Of a stretch of DNA of 35,965 nt, positions 24,688-33,398 are shown in pieces. A program made the position numbers and the translations under genes. Below the pieces are notes generated by a model. That model had not been told where the DNA came from. It saw nothing but the letters and a program-made list of their open reading frames with translations, and ran no database searches. How positions within the stretch are numbered: the stretch's first letter is position 1; every line of letters begins with the position of its first letter. Origin of the DNA: Solirubrobacterales bacterium (GTDB taxonomy: Bacteria; Actinomycetota; Thermoleophilia; Solirubrobacterales; Solirubrobacteraceae); the NCBI GenBank assembly GCA_003244205.1, contig QHBW01000074.1, positions 1 through 35,965 on the forward strand, in the 5' to 3' direction.

Positions 24688-26001
24688 CTATGGCGTAGGG
24701 ATCCCGCTGGCTGGAGCCGTCGGCTGTGCCGTCGTGTACGGCACGATCGGCCCAGTGCCGGGATCGGTGGTCTCCGGCGTGCCGAGCAGCGTCACCTTGC
24801 CGCCCTTGATCGTCGCGATCTGAGCCCCGGCGTACCCACCGTGGTCGCTCGTCGAGTAGCGGAAGGGAACGAGGCCCGGACCGCTCCAGTGCGCTCCCAT
24901 CGCGTTGACGGCGTTGACGAGGCTCTGGCGTGTCAGCTTCTTGCCGGCGGCCTGCAGCGCCTGCACGAACGTGTACGCGCTCGCCATGCCGTACTCCACG
25001 TTGCCGTCCATCGGCGCGCCAGCATCGTAGGAATCGTGCACCTTCTTGAACAGCGCGATCCACGAGTTCGAGCTGTCGCTCGGTGAGGGCAGGTAGGCAT
25101 CGCTGATCGCTCCCTCGATCAGCGCGGTCCCCGCCTTCCCCTTGGAGAACGAGGCGAGCATGCCGCCCACCGTCGTTGGATCGATACCCACGTTCGAGAC
25201 GACGAGCTGCGGCCGGTAGCCGAGCTTGAACGCGGTCAGCTGACCGATCGCCGTGAACGCCGGCACGGTGAAGTTCACCTCCACTTGAGCCCCCGCGTGC
25301 TGAATCGCGGTTATCTGGGGCGCGATGTTGGTGTTGGTCGGCTCATAGGGCTGGGCGGTGACGATCTGGCTCGCGGGCAGCTCGTCCTTGATCCCCGCCA
25401 AGCCGCCGTTGCCGAAATCGTCGTTCTGATAGAGCACGCCGACCTTCTTGCCGGCGAAGTGCTGCTTGAGGTACTGTCCGAGGATCTTGCCCTCGATCGT
25501 GTAGCTGGGCTGCCAGCCGAACGTGTAGGGGTGAGTGGTCCCCGCGTCCCAGCAGGGACATCCCGATGCCACGAAGAGGTCGGGAACCTTCGAGGAGTTG
25601 AGGAAGTCGACCACCTTGGTGTGGGTGGGCGTCCCCAGCCCGTTGAAGATCGCGAAAACATTGCTCTGCAGCACCAGCTGCCTGACCACGTTCACCGTGT
25701 TGGTGGGGTTGTAGCCGTCGTCCTTGAAGATGTAGGTGATCTTGCGGCCGTTGACACCGCCCTGAGCGTTGACGTATTTGAAGTAAGCCTCGGCCGCCGG
25801 AGCGATCTCGCTGTATCCCGGTGCCGCCAGGCCGGTGAGCGGCTGATGGGAGCCGATCGTGACGCTCGTGGCGGTGACCCCGGGCGTTGTGCCGTTGCTG
25901 GAGCTCGAGCCGCAGCCGGCGACCAGCGCGACGGCGGCCGTCAGGCAACCCAGGATGCCGATCCGAGACCTCATCCGCGACCTACTTGTGGTCCTGCTCA
26001 T
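24688..26001 (-). CDS. Branched-chain amino-acid-type ABC transporter substrate-binding lipoprotein
   Basis: A 437-aa periplasmic-binding-type I (Leu/Ile/Val-like) lipoprotein. The signal peptide ends in a lipobox (AVALVAGC) followed by a Ser-rich linker. The body has TSVTIGSHQPLTGLAAPGYS, YFKYVNAQGGVNGRKITYIF, DDGYNPTNTVNVVRQLV and VGVLYQNDDFGNGG, typical of LivK/HAAT family members. GGAGG six bases before ATG 26001 decides the start, which lies inside the end of livM. Last gene of the liv-type operon. The ligand may be a branched-chain amino acid, amide or aromatic compound; the sequence alone does not say. Confidence 0.9.
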   Translation of the reverse strand: MSRTTSRSRMRSRIGILGCLTAAVALVAGCGSSSSNGTTPGVTATSVTIGSHQPLTGLAAPGYSEIAPAAEAYFKYVNAQGGVNGRKITYIFKDDGYNPTNTVNVVRQLVLQSNVFAIFNGLGTPTHTKVVDFLNSSKVPDLFVASGCPCWDAGTTHPYTFGWQPSYTIEGKILGQYLKQHFAGKKVGVLYQNDDFGNGGLAGIKDELPASQIVTAQPYEPTNTNIAPQITAIQHAGAQVEVNFTVPAFTAIGQLTAFKLGYRPQLVVSNVGIDPTTVGGMLASFSKGKAGTALIEGAISDAYLPSPSDSSNSWIALFKKVHDSYDAGAPMDGNVEYGMASAYTFVQALQAAGKKLTRQSLVNAVNAMGAHWSGPGLVPFRYSTSDHGGYAGAQIATIKGGKVTLLGTPETTDPGTGPIVPYTTAQPTAPASGIPTP

Positions 26002-27082
26002 CAGAGCCCTCCTCGTTTGATGTGGACTTGCGAAGGCGAACGCCCAACCATTGTCCCGCGCGCCCCAGGGCCCCCTGGATTCCCCGCGGCGCCAGCAGCA
26101 TTCCGCCGGCCAGCGCGATCCCATACAGCGCCAGGGGGAGGTTTGAGCTGACGTTCGTCGGCAGGGAGATCGCGTGGGAGAGGTTGGTTGCCCAGGCGGG
26201 CAGGAAGACGAGCGCGAGCGCTCCCCAGACCGCGCCGCCGAGCGTTCCCAGACCGCCCAGCACGACGCCCGTGAGCAGTGACAGCGAGAGCGAGAGCTGG
26301 AAGGCGCCCGGCGCCGCGAGCTGGTTGACGACAACGTAGAGACCCCCGGCCAGTCCCGCACAGGCGGCGCTCAGGGTGAACGCGAGCACCTGCGTGCGAG
26401 CGACCGGGATCCCGACCAGCTGAGCGGAGACCTCGTGGTCGCGCACGGCGCGGAAAACGCGCCCTGCGCGTCCGCGGAGGAGATTGGCGACGACCACGAA
26501 GGCCACGAGCGCCCCCACTCCCGCGATCCAGGCCTCCCAGCGCGTCAGCGGAAAGCTCAGACCGAGCGAAGCAGGCGGAGTCGGGGGCGCAACGGTGAGC
26601 CCGTTGTCGCCACCGAACGTCCCGGGATATCCGTCGGCCAGAGCCGGCAGGCCGACGGCGAGCGCGAGCGTCGCACCCGCAAGGTAGGGCCCGCGCAGCC
26701 GCGCCGCGCCCGCCCCGAGCACTCCGCCGGCGGTGGCGGTGATCACGGTCACCGCCACCAGCGTGGGGACGAGCGCAAAGTGCGCACGTCCGATCAGCAG
26801 CACCGTCGCGTAGGCGCCGATCGCCATCAGCGCGCCGTGGCCGATCGAGAGTTGGCCGTTGAGCCCGGTGAGCACCGTCAATCCGACGAGCGCGGTGAAG
26901 TAGTAGGCGGCGGTGGCGAGCTGGGAATCGCGATACGGGCTGATGTACACGCTGAGGACATAGAACGCGAGCCCGAAGCCGACAGCCAGGACCAGGTGAC
27001 GCGCCAGCGTCTGACGCGGAAGGCGCAGCCAACCGGCGCGCGCCGCCTCCAGCCGAGCGATTAGGTGGGCGACGGCGGTCAT
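25982..27082 (-). CDS. livM: Branched-chain amino-acid-type ABC transporter permease (LivM)
   Basis: A 366-aa inner-membrane permease with about nine hydrophobic helices and the LivM signature GLTVLTGLNGQLSIGHGALMAIGAYA, followed later by RAVRDHEVSAQLVGIPVARTQVLAFTLSAACAGLAGGLY, the coupling-helix region contacting the ATPases. The start ATG 27082 overlaps the livH stop (ATGA). The C-terminus (EEGSDEQDHK) overlaps the start of the binding-protein gene by 20 bases. The open frame continues upstream only as a shadow of livH. Confidence 0.92.
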   Translation of the reverse strand: MTAVAHLIARLEAARAGWLRLPRQTLARHLVLAVGFGLAFYVLSVYISPYRDSQLATAAYYFTALVGLTVLTGLNGQLSIGHGALMAIGAYATVLLIGRAHFALVPTLVAVTVITATAGGVLGAGAARLRGPYLAGATLALAVGLPALADGYPGTFGGDNGLTVAPPTPPASLGLSFPLTRWEAWIAGVGALVAFVVVANLLRGRAGRVFRAVRDHEVSAQLVGIPVARTQVLAFTLSAACAGLAGGLYVVVNQLAAPGAFQLSLSLSLLTGVVLGGLGTLGGAVWGALALVFLPAWATNLSHAISLPTNVSSNLPLALYGIALAGGMLLAPRGIQGALGRAGQWLGVRLRKSTSNEEGSDEQDHK

Positions 27083-27957
27083 ACGCGGCGCGCTTTGGCG
27101 TGCGTGAAGAGTCCGCTCGGTCGCACCATCAGCACGACCACTAGGATCACAAGCGCGGCGAGCGTCACCAGCGCCGGGCTCTCGTACCCCGACACATAGC
27201 TGAGGGCCACCCCCAGGATGAGGCCGCCGACCACCGCACCGATGGCGCTGTCGAGGCCACCGAGCACCGCTGCTGTGAAGCCGAACACCAGCTCGGCGTC
27301 GAAGGTGTTCGGTCCCACGAAGACGACCGGCGCGACCAGCAGCCCGGCGAGCGAGCCGGCCACAGCCGCGAGTGCCCAGCCCCACGTGAGCATGCGCCCG
27401 ACGCGGACACCCAGCAGCCGCGCGACCTCGGGCTCAAAGGCGGCGGCGCGCATGCGCAGTCCCATGCCCGTGCGGGTGAAGAGCAGGCCGAGCGCCAAGC
27501 TCATCACCAGCACAGAGCCGACGGTGAAGAGGTCAAACGGCGAGAAGAGCACGTGGCGCCCACCGATCCGGAACCCCTGAATCGACAGCGCCGCCGGAAA
27601 GGAGCGTGGCGTGTTGCCCCAGATCATCCCCGCCACTGCCTGGAGGAAGATCAGCAGCCCGAGGGTGACGATCACGGCGTTGATCGGCGGGCCGCCCTCG
27701 ACCGGGCGCACGAGCAGTCGCTCGAGCGCAGCTCCAAGGACGAGCCCGGCGGCGAGCGCGGCGGCGAAACCGAGGATGTAGGAGCCGCTGGCGGCGATCA
27801 CGCTCGACGCGATGAAGGTGGTGATCATCAGCATCGCGCCCTGCGCGAAGTTCACGATTCTCGTCGCCCTCCAGATCAGCACGAGCGCGAGCGCGACTGA
27901 CGCGTAGATCATCCCGCTGGTGACGCCGTTGAGGGTCAGGTCGATGAAGCGGCTCAT
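27079..27957 (-). CDS. livH: Branched-chain amino-acid-type ABC transporter permease (LivH)
   Basis: A 292-aa permease with about eight helices and the LivH hallmarks: LTLNGVTSGMIYASVALALVLIW, RIVNFAQGAMLMITTFIA, and the coupling segment MRAAAFEPEVARLLGVRVGRM. It pairs with LivM to form the membrane pore. ATG 27957 overlaps the livF stop by one base, deciding the start; the Arg/Ala-rich upstream extension of the frame is a shadow of livF. Confidence 0.92.
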   Translation of the reverse strand: MSRFIDLTLNGVTSGMIYASVALALVLIWRATRIVNFAQGAMLMITTFIASSVIAASGSYILGFAAALAAGLVLGAALERLLVRPVEGGPPINAVIVTLGLLIFLQAVAGMIWGNTPRSFPAALSIQGFRIGGRHVLFSPFDLFTVGSVLVMSLALGLLFTRTGMGLRMRAAAFEPEVARLLGVRVGRMLTWGWALAAVAGSLAGLLVAPVVFVGPNTFDAELVFGFTAAVLGGLDSAIGAVVGGLILGVALSYVSGYESPALVTLAALVILVVVLMVRPSGLFTHAKARRV

Positions 27958-28664
27958 CAGAGTCCGAGGTAGGCGTGGCGAAGTTGATCGTCGGCGGCGA
28001 GCGTGCGTGGATCGTCGGCGGCGACGACCCGGCCCAGGTTGAGCACTACGCCCCGGTCGGCGATCGCAAGCGCGCTGTTGGCGTTTTGCTCCACGAGCAG
28101 CACGGTCACCGCGCTGCGCTCGCGCAGGTCGGCGATCACGGCCATGATCTGGCTTGTGATCAGCGGCGCGAGGCCAAGCGACGGCTCGTCGAGCAACAGC
28201 AGCTTGGGCCGCGCCATCAGCGCCCGCCCGATCGAGAGCATCTGGCGCTCGCCTCCCGACAGCGTGCTGGCGGCGCGACGGCGGCGCTCGTGCAGCCGCG
28301 GGAAGAGCTCGTAGGACTGCTCGAGCGCAAGCGTCGCGTCGCGGCGGTCGCGGCGCCACAACGCGCCCAGCCGCAGGTTCTCCTCGACCGTGAGCTCGGT
28401 GATGATCCCGCGCCCCTCCGGGACGTGTGAGACCCCGAGGCGAACGATCTCCTCACTGGCCATGCCCGTGATCTTGCGCCCGTTGAGGACGATGCTTCCG
28501 GCCCGCGGCGCCACCAGACCCGAGATCGCCCGCAGCAGCGACGACTTGCCCGCCCCGTTGGCGCCGAGCACGGCGGTGATGCTGCCGGCGGGCACGGTCA
28601 GCGAGATGCCGTCGAGCGCGCGCACCGCACCGTAGGCCACGACGACGTCGCTGAGGTCAAGCAT
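27957..28664 (-). CDS. livF: Branched-chain amino-acid-type ABC transporter ATPase (LivF)
   Basis: A 235-aa ABC ATPase: Walker A GANGAGKSS, a VPEGRGI motif in the Q-loop region characteristic of LivF, signature LSGGERQMLSIGRAL, Walker B LLLLDEPSLGLAP and the switch segment VLLVEQNANSAL. Length and end (HAYLGL) are typical. ATG 28664 overlaps the end of livG by 8 bases. Works with LivG to power LivH/LivM. Confidence 0.94.
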   Translation of the reverse strand: MLDLSDVVVAYGAVRALDGISLTVPAGSITAVLGANGAGKSSLLRAISGLVAPRAGSIVLNGRKITGMASEEIVRLGVSHVPEGRGIITELTVEENLRLGALWRRDRRDATLALEQSYELFPRLHERRRRAASTLSGGERQMLSIGRALMARPKLLLLDEPSLGLAPLITSQIMAVIADLRERSAVTVLLVEQNANSALAIADRGVVLNLGRVVAADDPRTLAADDQLRHAYLGL

Positions 28665-29451
28665 ACGGCTGCTCGGCGCCGAGATATGCCTCGAGAACCT
28701 TCGGGTCGGACTTGATGGCCTCGGGCGGACCGCTTGCGATCAGACGCCCAAAGTCGAGCACGGCAACGCGGTCACAGAGCTCCGTGACGACGTCGATGCG
28801 GTGCTCGACGAGCATCACCGCCATCGATCCCTTGAGCTCGGAAATCAGCTCGCGCAGACGGGCAATGTCGCCGGAGTCAAGGCCAGCAGCCGGCTCGTCG
28901 AGCATCAGCAGCTGCGGCTCGCAGACCAGTGCCCGCGCCAGCGCGACGCGCTTCTGCAGCGCGTAGGGCAAGCTGTCGGGGAGGCGTTGCGCAACCTCGG
29001 CGAGGTCCAGGCGCTCGAGCATTGTCGACGCGATCGCCCGCAACTCCGACTCGTCGCGATCCGCCCGCGGGAGCCCGAGCAGACCCGACAAGAGCCCCGA
29101 ACGTCGGCGGTGATCGGCGCCGGCCATGACGTTCTCGAGCACGCTGAGTGCCGGGAACAGGCCTACCCCCTGGAGCGTCCGGGCGATGCCCAGACTCGCA
29201 CGTCTGTGGGTGGGGGTACGGCGCAGGGAGTGCCCGCGCCAGAGGACGTCGCCCTCGCGCGGTGCGACGAAGCCGCAGATGACGTTGAAGAGCGTCGTCT
29301 TGCCAGCGCCGTTGGGGCCGATCACGCCCAACACCTCCCCGGCCGAGATATCGAGCGACACTTCGCTCAGCGCGACCAGCCCGCCGAAGTGCACGGACAG
29401 GCCGCTGACCCGCAGCGCCCCACGGGCGACGTCCTCCCCCCTCGGGAGCAT
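28657..29451 (-). CDS. livG: Branched-chain amino-acid-type ABC transporter ATPase (LivG)
   Basis: A 264-aa ABC ATPase: Walker A GPNGAGKTT, IARTLQGVGLFPALSVLENVM Q-loop region, a signature of the LivG type (LPYALQKRVALARAL in place of LSGGQ), Walker B LLMLDEPAAGLDSGD and switch His in VMLVEHRIDVV. It is the first gene of the five-gene importer operon, so the promoter should lie in the ~95-base divergent gap before the crotonase gene; I see no clear -35/-10 pair there. The start is ATG 29451. Confidence 0.93.
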   Translation of the reverse strand: MLPRGEDVARGALRVSGLSVHFGGLVALSEVSLDISAGEVLGVIGPNGAGKTTLFNVICGFVAPREGDVLWRGHSLRRTPTHRRASLGIARTLQGVGLFPALSVLENVMAGADHRRRSGLLSGLLGLPRADRDESELRAIASTMLERLDLAEVAQRLPDSLPYALQKRVALARALVCEPQLLMLDEPAAGLDSGDIARLRELISELKGSMAVMLVEHRIDVVTELCDRVAVLDFGRLIASGPPEAIKSDPKVLEAYLGAEQPYA

Positions 29452-29546
29452 GGCGGCACCGTACCGCGTGCGTGCCGCAACCGTGGCGCCGATCGGCGGA
29501 TGGACGATTAGGGTGGCCTGTCCCCCTTCGCCAAGGAGCCGTCAGC

Positions 29547-30419
29547 ATGGAGTTCGAGCAAATCCGTTACGAGGTCTCAGACCGGGTTCTCACCGTCACC
29601 CTCGACCGCCCCGACCGCCTCAACGCCTGGACTCAGATCATGGGACGCGAGCTGATCGAAGCCTTCGATCGCGCCGATGCCGACGACGACGTGCACGCGA
29701 TCGTCGTGACGGGCGCGGGCAGGGGGTTCTGCGCCGGAGCGGACCTCGCCGCCGGTGGCGACACGTTCGACTCCCGCCGGCGCGAGGAGTTCACCGAGCA
29801 CGCGCAGGGCGTGGAGGTCCGGCGCGACAACGGCGGCGTCTTCACGCTGCGGGTCTTTGAGTCGACCAAGCCCGTGATCGCCGCGATCAATGGGCCGGCG
29901 GTCGGGGTGGGGATCACCATGACCCTGCCGATGGACATTCGGCTCGCCGCCGAGGATGCGCGCATGGGCTTCGTCTTCGCTCGCCGCGGGATCGTGCCCG
30001 AGGCCTGCTCGAGCTGGTTCTTGCCGCGCGTCGTGGGCATCGGCCGGGCGATGGAGTGGGTCGGCACGGGACGTGTCTTCTCGGCCGACGAAGCGCTCGC
30101 GGCCGGGCTCGTGCGCAGCCTGCATCCCGCGGAGGAGCTTCTCGACGCCGCCTACGAGCTGGCGCGCGAGATCGCCGACAACGCGGCACCGGTCTCGGTA
30201 GCGCTTGCGCGGCGACTGATGTGGACGATGCTCGGCGCCGAGCACCCGATGGCGGCGCATCGCGCCGACTCGCGCGCGATGGCCGCGCGCGGGCAGTCTG
30301 ACGACGCCCGCGAGGGCATTGCCGCCTTCCTGGAGAAGCGCCCCGCCCACTTCCCCGACCGCGTGAGCGCCGGGCTCCCGGAGATCTTCCCGGGACAGAT
30401 CGAGGCGACCTTCGGCTGA
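29547..30419 (+). CDS. Crotonase-fold enoyl-CoA hydratase/isomerase family protein
   Basis: A 290-aa crotonase: TVTLDRPDRLNAWT, VVTGAGRGFCAGADLA (oxyanion hole and CoA-binding region), KPVIAAINGPAVGVGITMTLPMDIR (second oxyanion-hole glycine), and GIVPEACSSWFLPRVVG. Aligned by eye to classical hydratase, the two catalytic glutamates (rat Glu144 and Glu164) correspond to Thr124 and Phe144. A glutamate is present at 152 in VPEACSS, as in many isomerase-like or actinobacterial EchA-type members. Hydratase activity is therefore doubtful. Start ATG 29547, with AAGGAG upstream. Its stop overlaps the next gene by one base. Confidence 0.85.
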   Translation: MEFEQIRYEVSDRVLTVTLDRPDRLNAWTQIMGRELIEAFDRADADDDVHAIVVTGAGRGFCAGADLAAGGDTFDSRRREEFTEHAQGVEVRRDNGGVFTLRVFESTKPVIAAINGPAVGVGITMTLPMDIRLAAEDARMGFVFARRGIVPEACSSWFLPRVVGIGRAMEWVGTGRVFSADEALAAGLVRSLHPAEELLDAAYELAREIADNAAPVSVALARRLMWTMLGAEHPMAAHRADSRAMAARGQSDDAREGIAAFLEKRPAHFPDRVSAGLPEIFPGQIEATFG

Positions 30420-32167
30420 TGGCTTCGGCCTTTACGCGGCGCAGCGCCCTGCGCGCGACCGCGGGGCTCGCGGCGTCGGCGGCGCTGGGGCCCTATCGCC
30501 CCCTGATCAGTGAGGCGATGGCCGCCGCTACGGGCGTGCGCAGGCCCGATTCGCTGCCGGACCCCAGCAGGCCGGCGGGCGAGCCCACCGCCGCGCTGCC
30601 GTTCGACCACATCGTCGTGTTGATGATGGAGAACCACTCCTTCGACAACTACTTCGGCATGCTGCCCCGCCGTGGCCAGCCCCTGGCGGACGGCTTCCGC
30701 TTCGATCTCGCGGGGCGCCCGATCAACACCAACCCAGTGGCCAACGGCTACGTGTACGTCTATCCGGCTCCCAGCGAGTGTCAGCCCAAGGACGTCCCGG
30801 GCGACTGGAACGAGGCCCACAAGACGATCGACGCCGGGCGCATGGACGGCTTCGCTGACACCGGCACGGGCGCGCTCTCGACGATGGCCTACTGGACCCA
30901 GGAGGACTTGCCGTTCTACTACTCGCTGGCCAACGCGTTCACCCTCGCCAATCGCTGGTTCTGCTCGGTCCCAGCGCCGACCTTCCCCAACCGGCGCTTC
31001 CTGATGGCCGGCACGGCATACGGCAACATCGCCACCGACATCGGCAGCCTCCAGGATCCCCCACCGCCCAACGGCACACTCTTCGACCGCCTGTCACAGC
31101 ACGGCATCAGCTGGCGCAACTACTTCACCGACCTGCCGGCGACCGGGATCATCCCCTCGATTCCCGAGAAGTACCCCGGGGGGCTCGCGTCGGTGCTCCA
31201 ATTCCTGCTCGACTGCAGATCGGGGACGCTGCCGGCGGTGAGCTTCGTCGACCCCGAGTTCGGGGCCACGGACGAGCTCAAAGCGATCCTCTCGACGTTG
31301 AAGCTGCCCCCGGTCACGGGCCTGGGCGAGGGGCTGGCCACTCAAGGCGGGGATGAGGAGAACCCCCAGGACATCCAGTACGGCGAGGCGTTCGCGGCGC
31401 AGATGATCAACGCCGTGCTGCAGTCGCCGCTGTGGCCGCGGACACTGCTGGTGTGGCTCTACGACGAGCACGGCGGCTATTACGACCATGTCCCGCCACC
31501 CGCAGCGATCAAGCCCGATGCCGTCGCGCCGCGCCTCAACGCCGGCGACGTCGTCGACGGCTACGACGTCTACGGGCCGCGCGTCCCCGCAGTCGTGGTC
31601 TCTCCCTACTCGCGCCCCCACGCGGTCAGCAACGTGGTCTGCGACCACACCTCGGTGCTGGCCACGATCGAGGCAAAGTGGAATCTGCCGGCCTGCACCT
31701 ACCGCGACGCCAACGCCGCCACCGTGGCCGGGTTCCTCGATCCGAGCAAGCTCGCCTTCCCCGAGCCGCCCACGCTCGCCGCCGCAGCCGATCCGCTACC
31801 CGGAGCGCTGCGCTGCTCCAATGCCGACCCCATGCCGGTCATCCACCCGGGAAAGCCTCCAGGGACAGGCGGGCCTGCACCGGCTCGCCAGCGTTTGATC
31901 GTCCGCTGGCGCGGTCGTCGCCACGGGCACGGCAACGCCCCCGTGGTGGCCATTCGCACGAGCGCGGGACGCCTGTCGGGGCTGACGATCGAGCTGCGCC
32001 GCGGCCGCCACGTCGTGGCGCGCAGCCACGTCGCGCACGTCAGTACCCACACCCGCACGGTTGTCCTTGCAGCGAGCGCTCGCGGGCGGATCCCGAGTGG
32101 GCGCTACCGCCTGGTCGTCCTGCGCCGCGGGCGCATCGTCCTGGGACGAACCGTGCGCCTGGTCTGA
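30419..32167 (+). CDS. Tat-exported phosphoesterase, phospholipase C / acid phosphatase family (PF04185)
   Basis: A 582-aa protein. A twin-arginine signal (FTRRSALRATAG, Arg7-Arg8) is followed by the family N-motif FDHIVVLMMENHSFDNYFG with metal-site Glu71/Asn72. Further conserved segments are TIDAGRMDGF, MAYWTQEDLPFYYSLANAFTL, CSVPAPTFPNRRFLMAGTAYG, SFVDPEFG, and the metal-binding LYDEHGGYYDHVPPP and RVPAVVVSPYSRP. After about residue 490 comes an extra Arg-rich domain of ~100 aa (RQRLIVRWRGRRHGHG to RRGRIVLGRTVRLV) that looks beta-rich. It is predicted to be exported folded and to hydrolyse phosphate esters or phospholipids. ATG 30419 overlaps the crotonase stop (TGATG). A second family member in the window (2985-3823) is dead. 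Confidence 0.88.
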   Translation: MASAFTRRSALRATAGLAASAALGPYRPLISEAMAAATGVRRPDSLPDPSRPAGEPTAALPFDHIVVLMMENHSFDNYFGMLPRRGQPLADGFRFDLAGRPINTNPVANGYVYVYPAPSECQPKDVPGDWNEAHKTIDAGRMDGFADTGTGALSTMAYWTQEDLPFYYSLANAFTLANRWFCSVPAPTFPNRRFLMAGTAYGNIATDIGSLQDPPPPNGTLFDRLSQHGISWRNYFTDLPATGIIPSIPEKYPGGLASVLQFLLDCRSGTLPAVSFVDPEFGATDELKAILSTLKLPPVTGLGEGLATQGGDEENPQDIQYGEAFAAQMINAVLQSPLWPRTLLVWLYDEHGGYYDHVPPPAAIKPDAVAPRLNAGDVVDGYDVYGPRVPAVVVSPYSRPHAVSNVVCDHTSVLATIEAKWNLPACTYRDANAATVAGFLDPSKLAFPEPPTLAAAADPLPGALRCSNADPMPVIHPGKPPGTGGPAPARQRLIVRWRGRRHGHGNAPVVAIRTSAGRLSGLTIELRRGRHVVARSHVAHVSTHTRTVVLAASARGRIPSGRYRLVVLRRGRIVLGRTVRLV

Positions 32168-32187
32168 GGCATCCCTGCGCCGGCGTC

Positions 32188-33333
32188 CTATGTCGTTCGA
32201 TGCCCGCCGGCTGTGGCGCCAATCACAACCGGTCCGATGCCGATCACGTCGACCTCCTCGCCGGGCTCGCACATGGCGATCTGGTGGGCTTCGCGGTTGA
32301 GCGTGCGTCGCAGCGTGATGAAGGCGATCCCGCCCGCAACCGCCGGGACCCACAATGCGATCGCGCGGTAGGCGAGAACCGCAGCGGTCGTCGGCGCGAG
32401 CGCGGCGCCGTATAGCACCAGCGTGCCGATCAGTCCAGCGTCAACGCCGCCGATTCCGCCTGGCAGCGGGAGTAGCCCGCCGAGCTCGCCGATCAGGTAG
32501 GCGAACCAGATCACCTCGAGCGCCGGGCTCGCGCCCACGGCGCGGAACGTAGCCCACAGGATCATCACGTCGAAGGCCAGGTAGCCGATCGCACCGAGGA
32601 TCAGCTGGCGGTCGTGGCGGCGCAGCAACATCACCGCCTCATCGACTCCCTCGGCGATCGCGCCGAGCACCTTGGTAGAGCGCCCGCGCGCGCCGCTCGC
32701 GCGCCGCGCAAACCGAAGGCGCCCGGCGGCTGCGGCGCGGCCGGCAAGCAGGGCGCCAGCGATCGCGGCGATGCCCGCGACCGCTGGCACGAGCGCGAGC
32801 ACCAGCTCGGGGTGGGTGGGAAAGGCGCCGAGGGCAAGCGCAACGCCGAGGACGATCACGCCGACGACGTTGGGGACGCTGGTGAGCAGGAAGAACGCCA
32901 CGGTCCGCTTGGCGATGTGCTGGCCCGACATCCCGCCGCGCCGCAGCACCCAGGCTCCCAGCGCCAGACCGCCCGCCCCGCCCGTGGGGAAGACGGCATT
33001 GGCGCCAAGCTCCGAGAGGCCGATCTCCGTGCTTACGCGCCAGCTCATCCGCCGGCAGAAGACGGCGCGGAAGACGAGCACGTAAGAGAGTCCGGAGAGG
33101 AGCTTGAGCGCAGCGCCGAGCGCAAGCCAGCTCGGCTGCAGATGCGCGAGGCGTGCGCGCAGGCTGCCCAGTCCGGGGGCCAACGTCACGATCGCGATCA
33201 CGATCGCGACGATCGCCGCGAGCGTGAGGATGCGCGAGCGCAGACGACCGCGGCCAAGCTCTTCGGGGACCTCGAGCGCGCCGCCGCGACCCGTCCCCTC
33301 GTGCGCGCTGTCAGCAGTCCCGACTGTCGTCAT
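32188..33333 (-). CDS. LPG synthase TM-region / UPF0104 flippase-like membrane protein
   Basis: A 381-aa protein with about eight helices of the lysylphosphatidylglycerol synthase transmembrane family (PF03706), which includes flippase-like and AglD-like proteins. Visible features are a cytoplasmic N-terminal ~35 residues, LSELGANAVFPTGGAGGLALGAWVLRR near residue 105, and FAYLIGELGGLLPLPGGIGGVDAGLIGTLVLYG, the most conserved family motif. It lacks the soluble acyltransferase domain of MprF, so lysyl transfer is not expected. The start is ATG 33333. Convergent with the phosphoesterase. Its lipid substrate is unknown. Confidence 0.85.
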   Translation of the reverse strand: MTTVGTADSAHEGTGRGGALEVPEELGRGRLRSRILTLAAIVAIVIAIVTLAPGLGSLRARLAHLQPSWLALGAALKLLSGLSYVLVFRAVFCRRMSWRVSTEIGLSELGANAVFPTGGAGGLALGAWVLRRGGMSGQHIAKRTVAFFLLTSVPNVVGVIVLGVALALGAFPTHPELVLALVPAVAGIAAIAGALLAGRAAAAGRLRFARRASGARGRSTKVLGAIAEGVDEAVMLLRRHDRQLILGAIGYLAFDVMILWATFRAVGASPALEVIWFAYLIGELGGLLPLPGGIGGVDAGLIGTLVLYGAALAPTTAAVLAYRAIALWVPAVAGGIAFITLRRTLNREAHQIAMCEPGEEVDVIGIGPVVIGATAGGHRTT

Positions 33334-33398
33334 CGATCATCACGCTGCTGCCAGGCTACCTGCGGGGGCAATGCGTGCAACGACCGTACGATGGCTCC

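Noticed and set aside
28955-28975. Non-canonical ABC signature in LivG (LPYALQK instead of LSGGQ)
   Set aside because: LivG proteins generally have an LPYG-type signature, so this is a family feature and not a defect.
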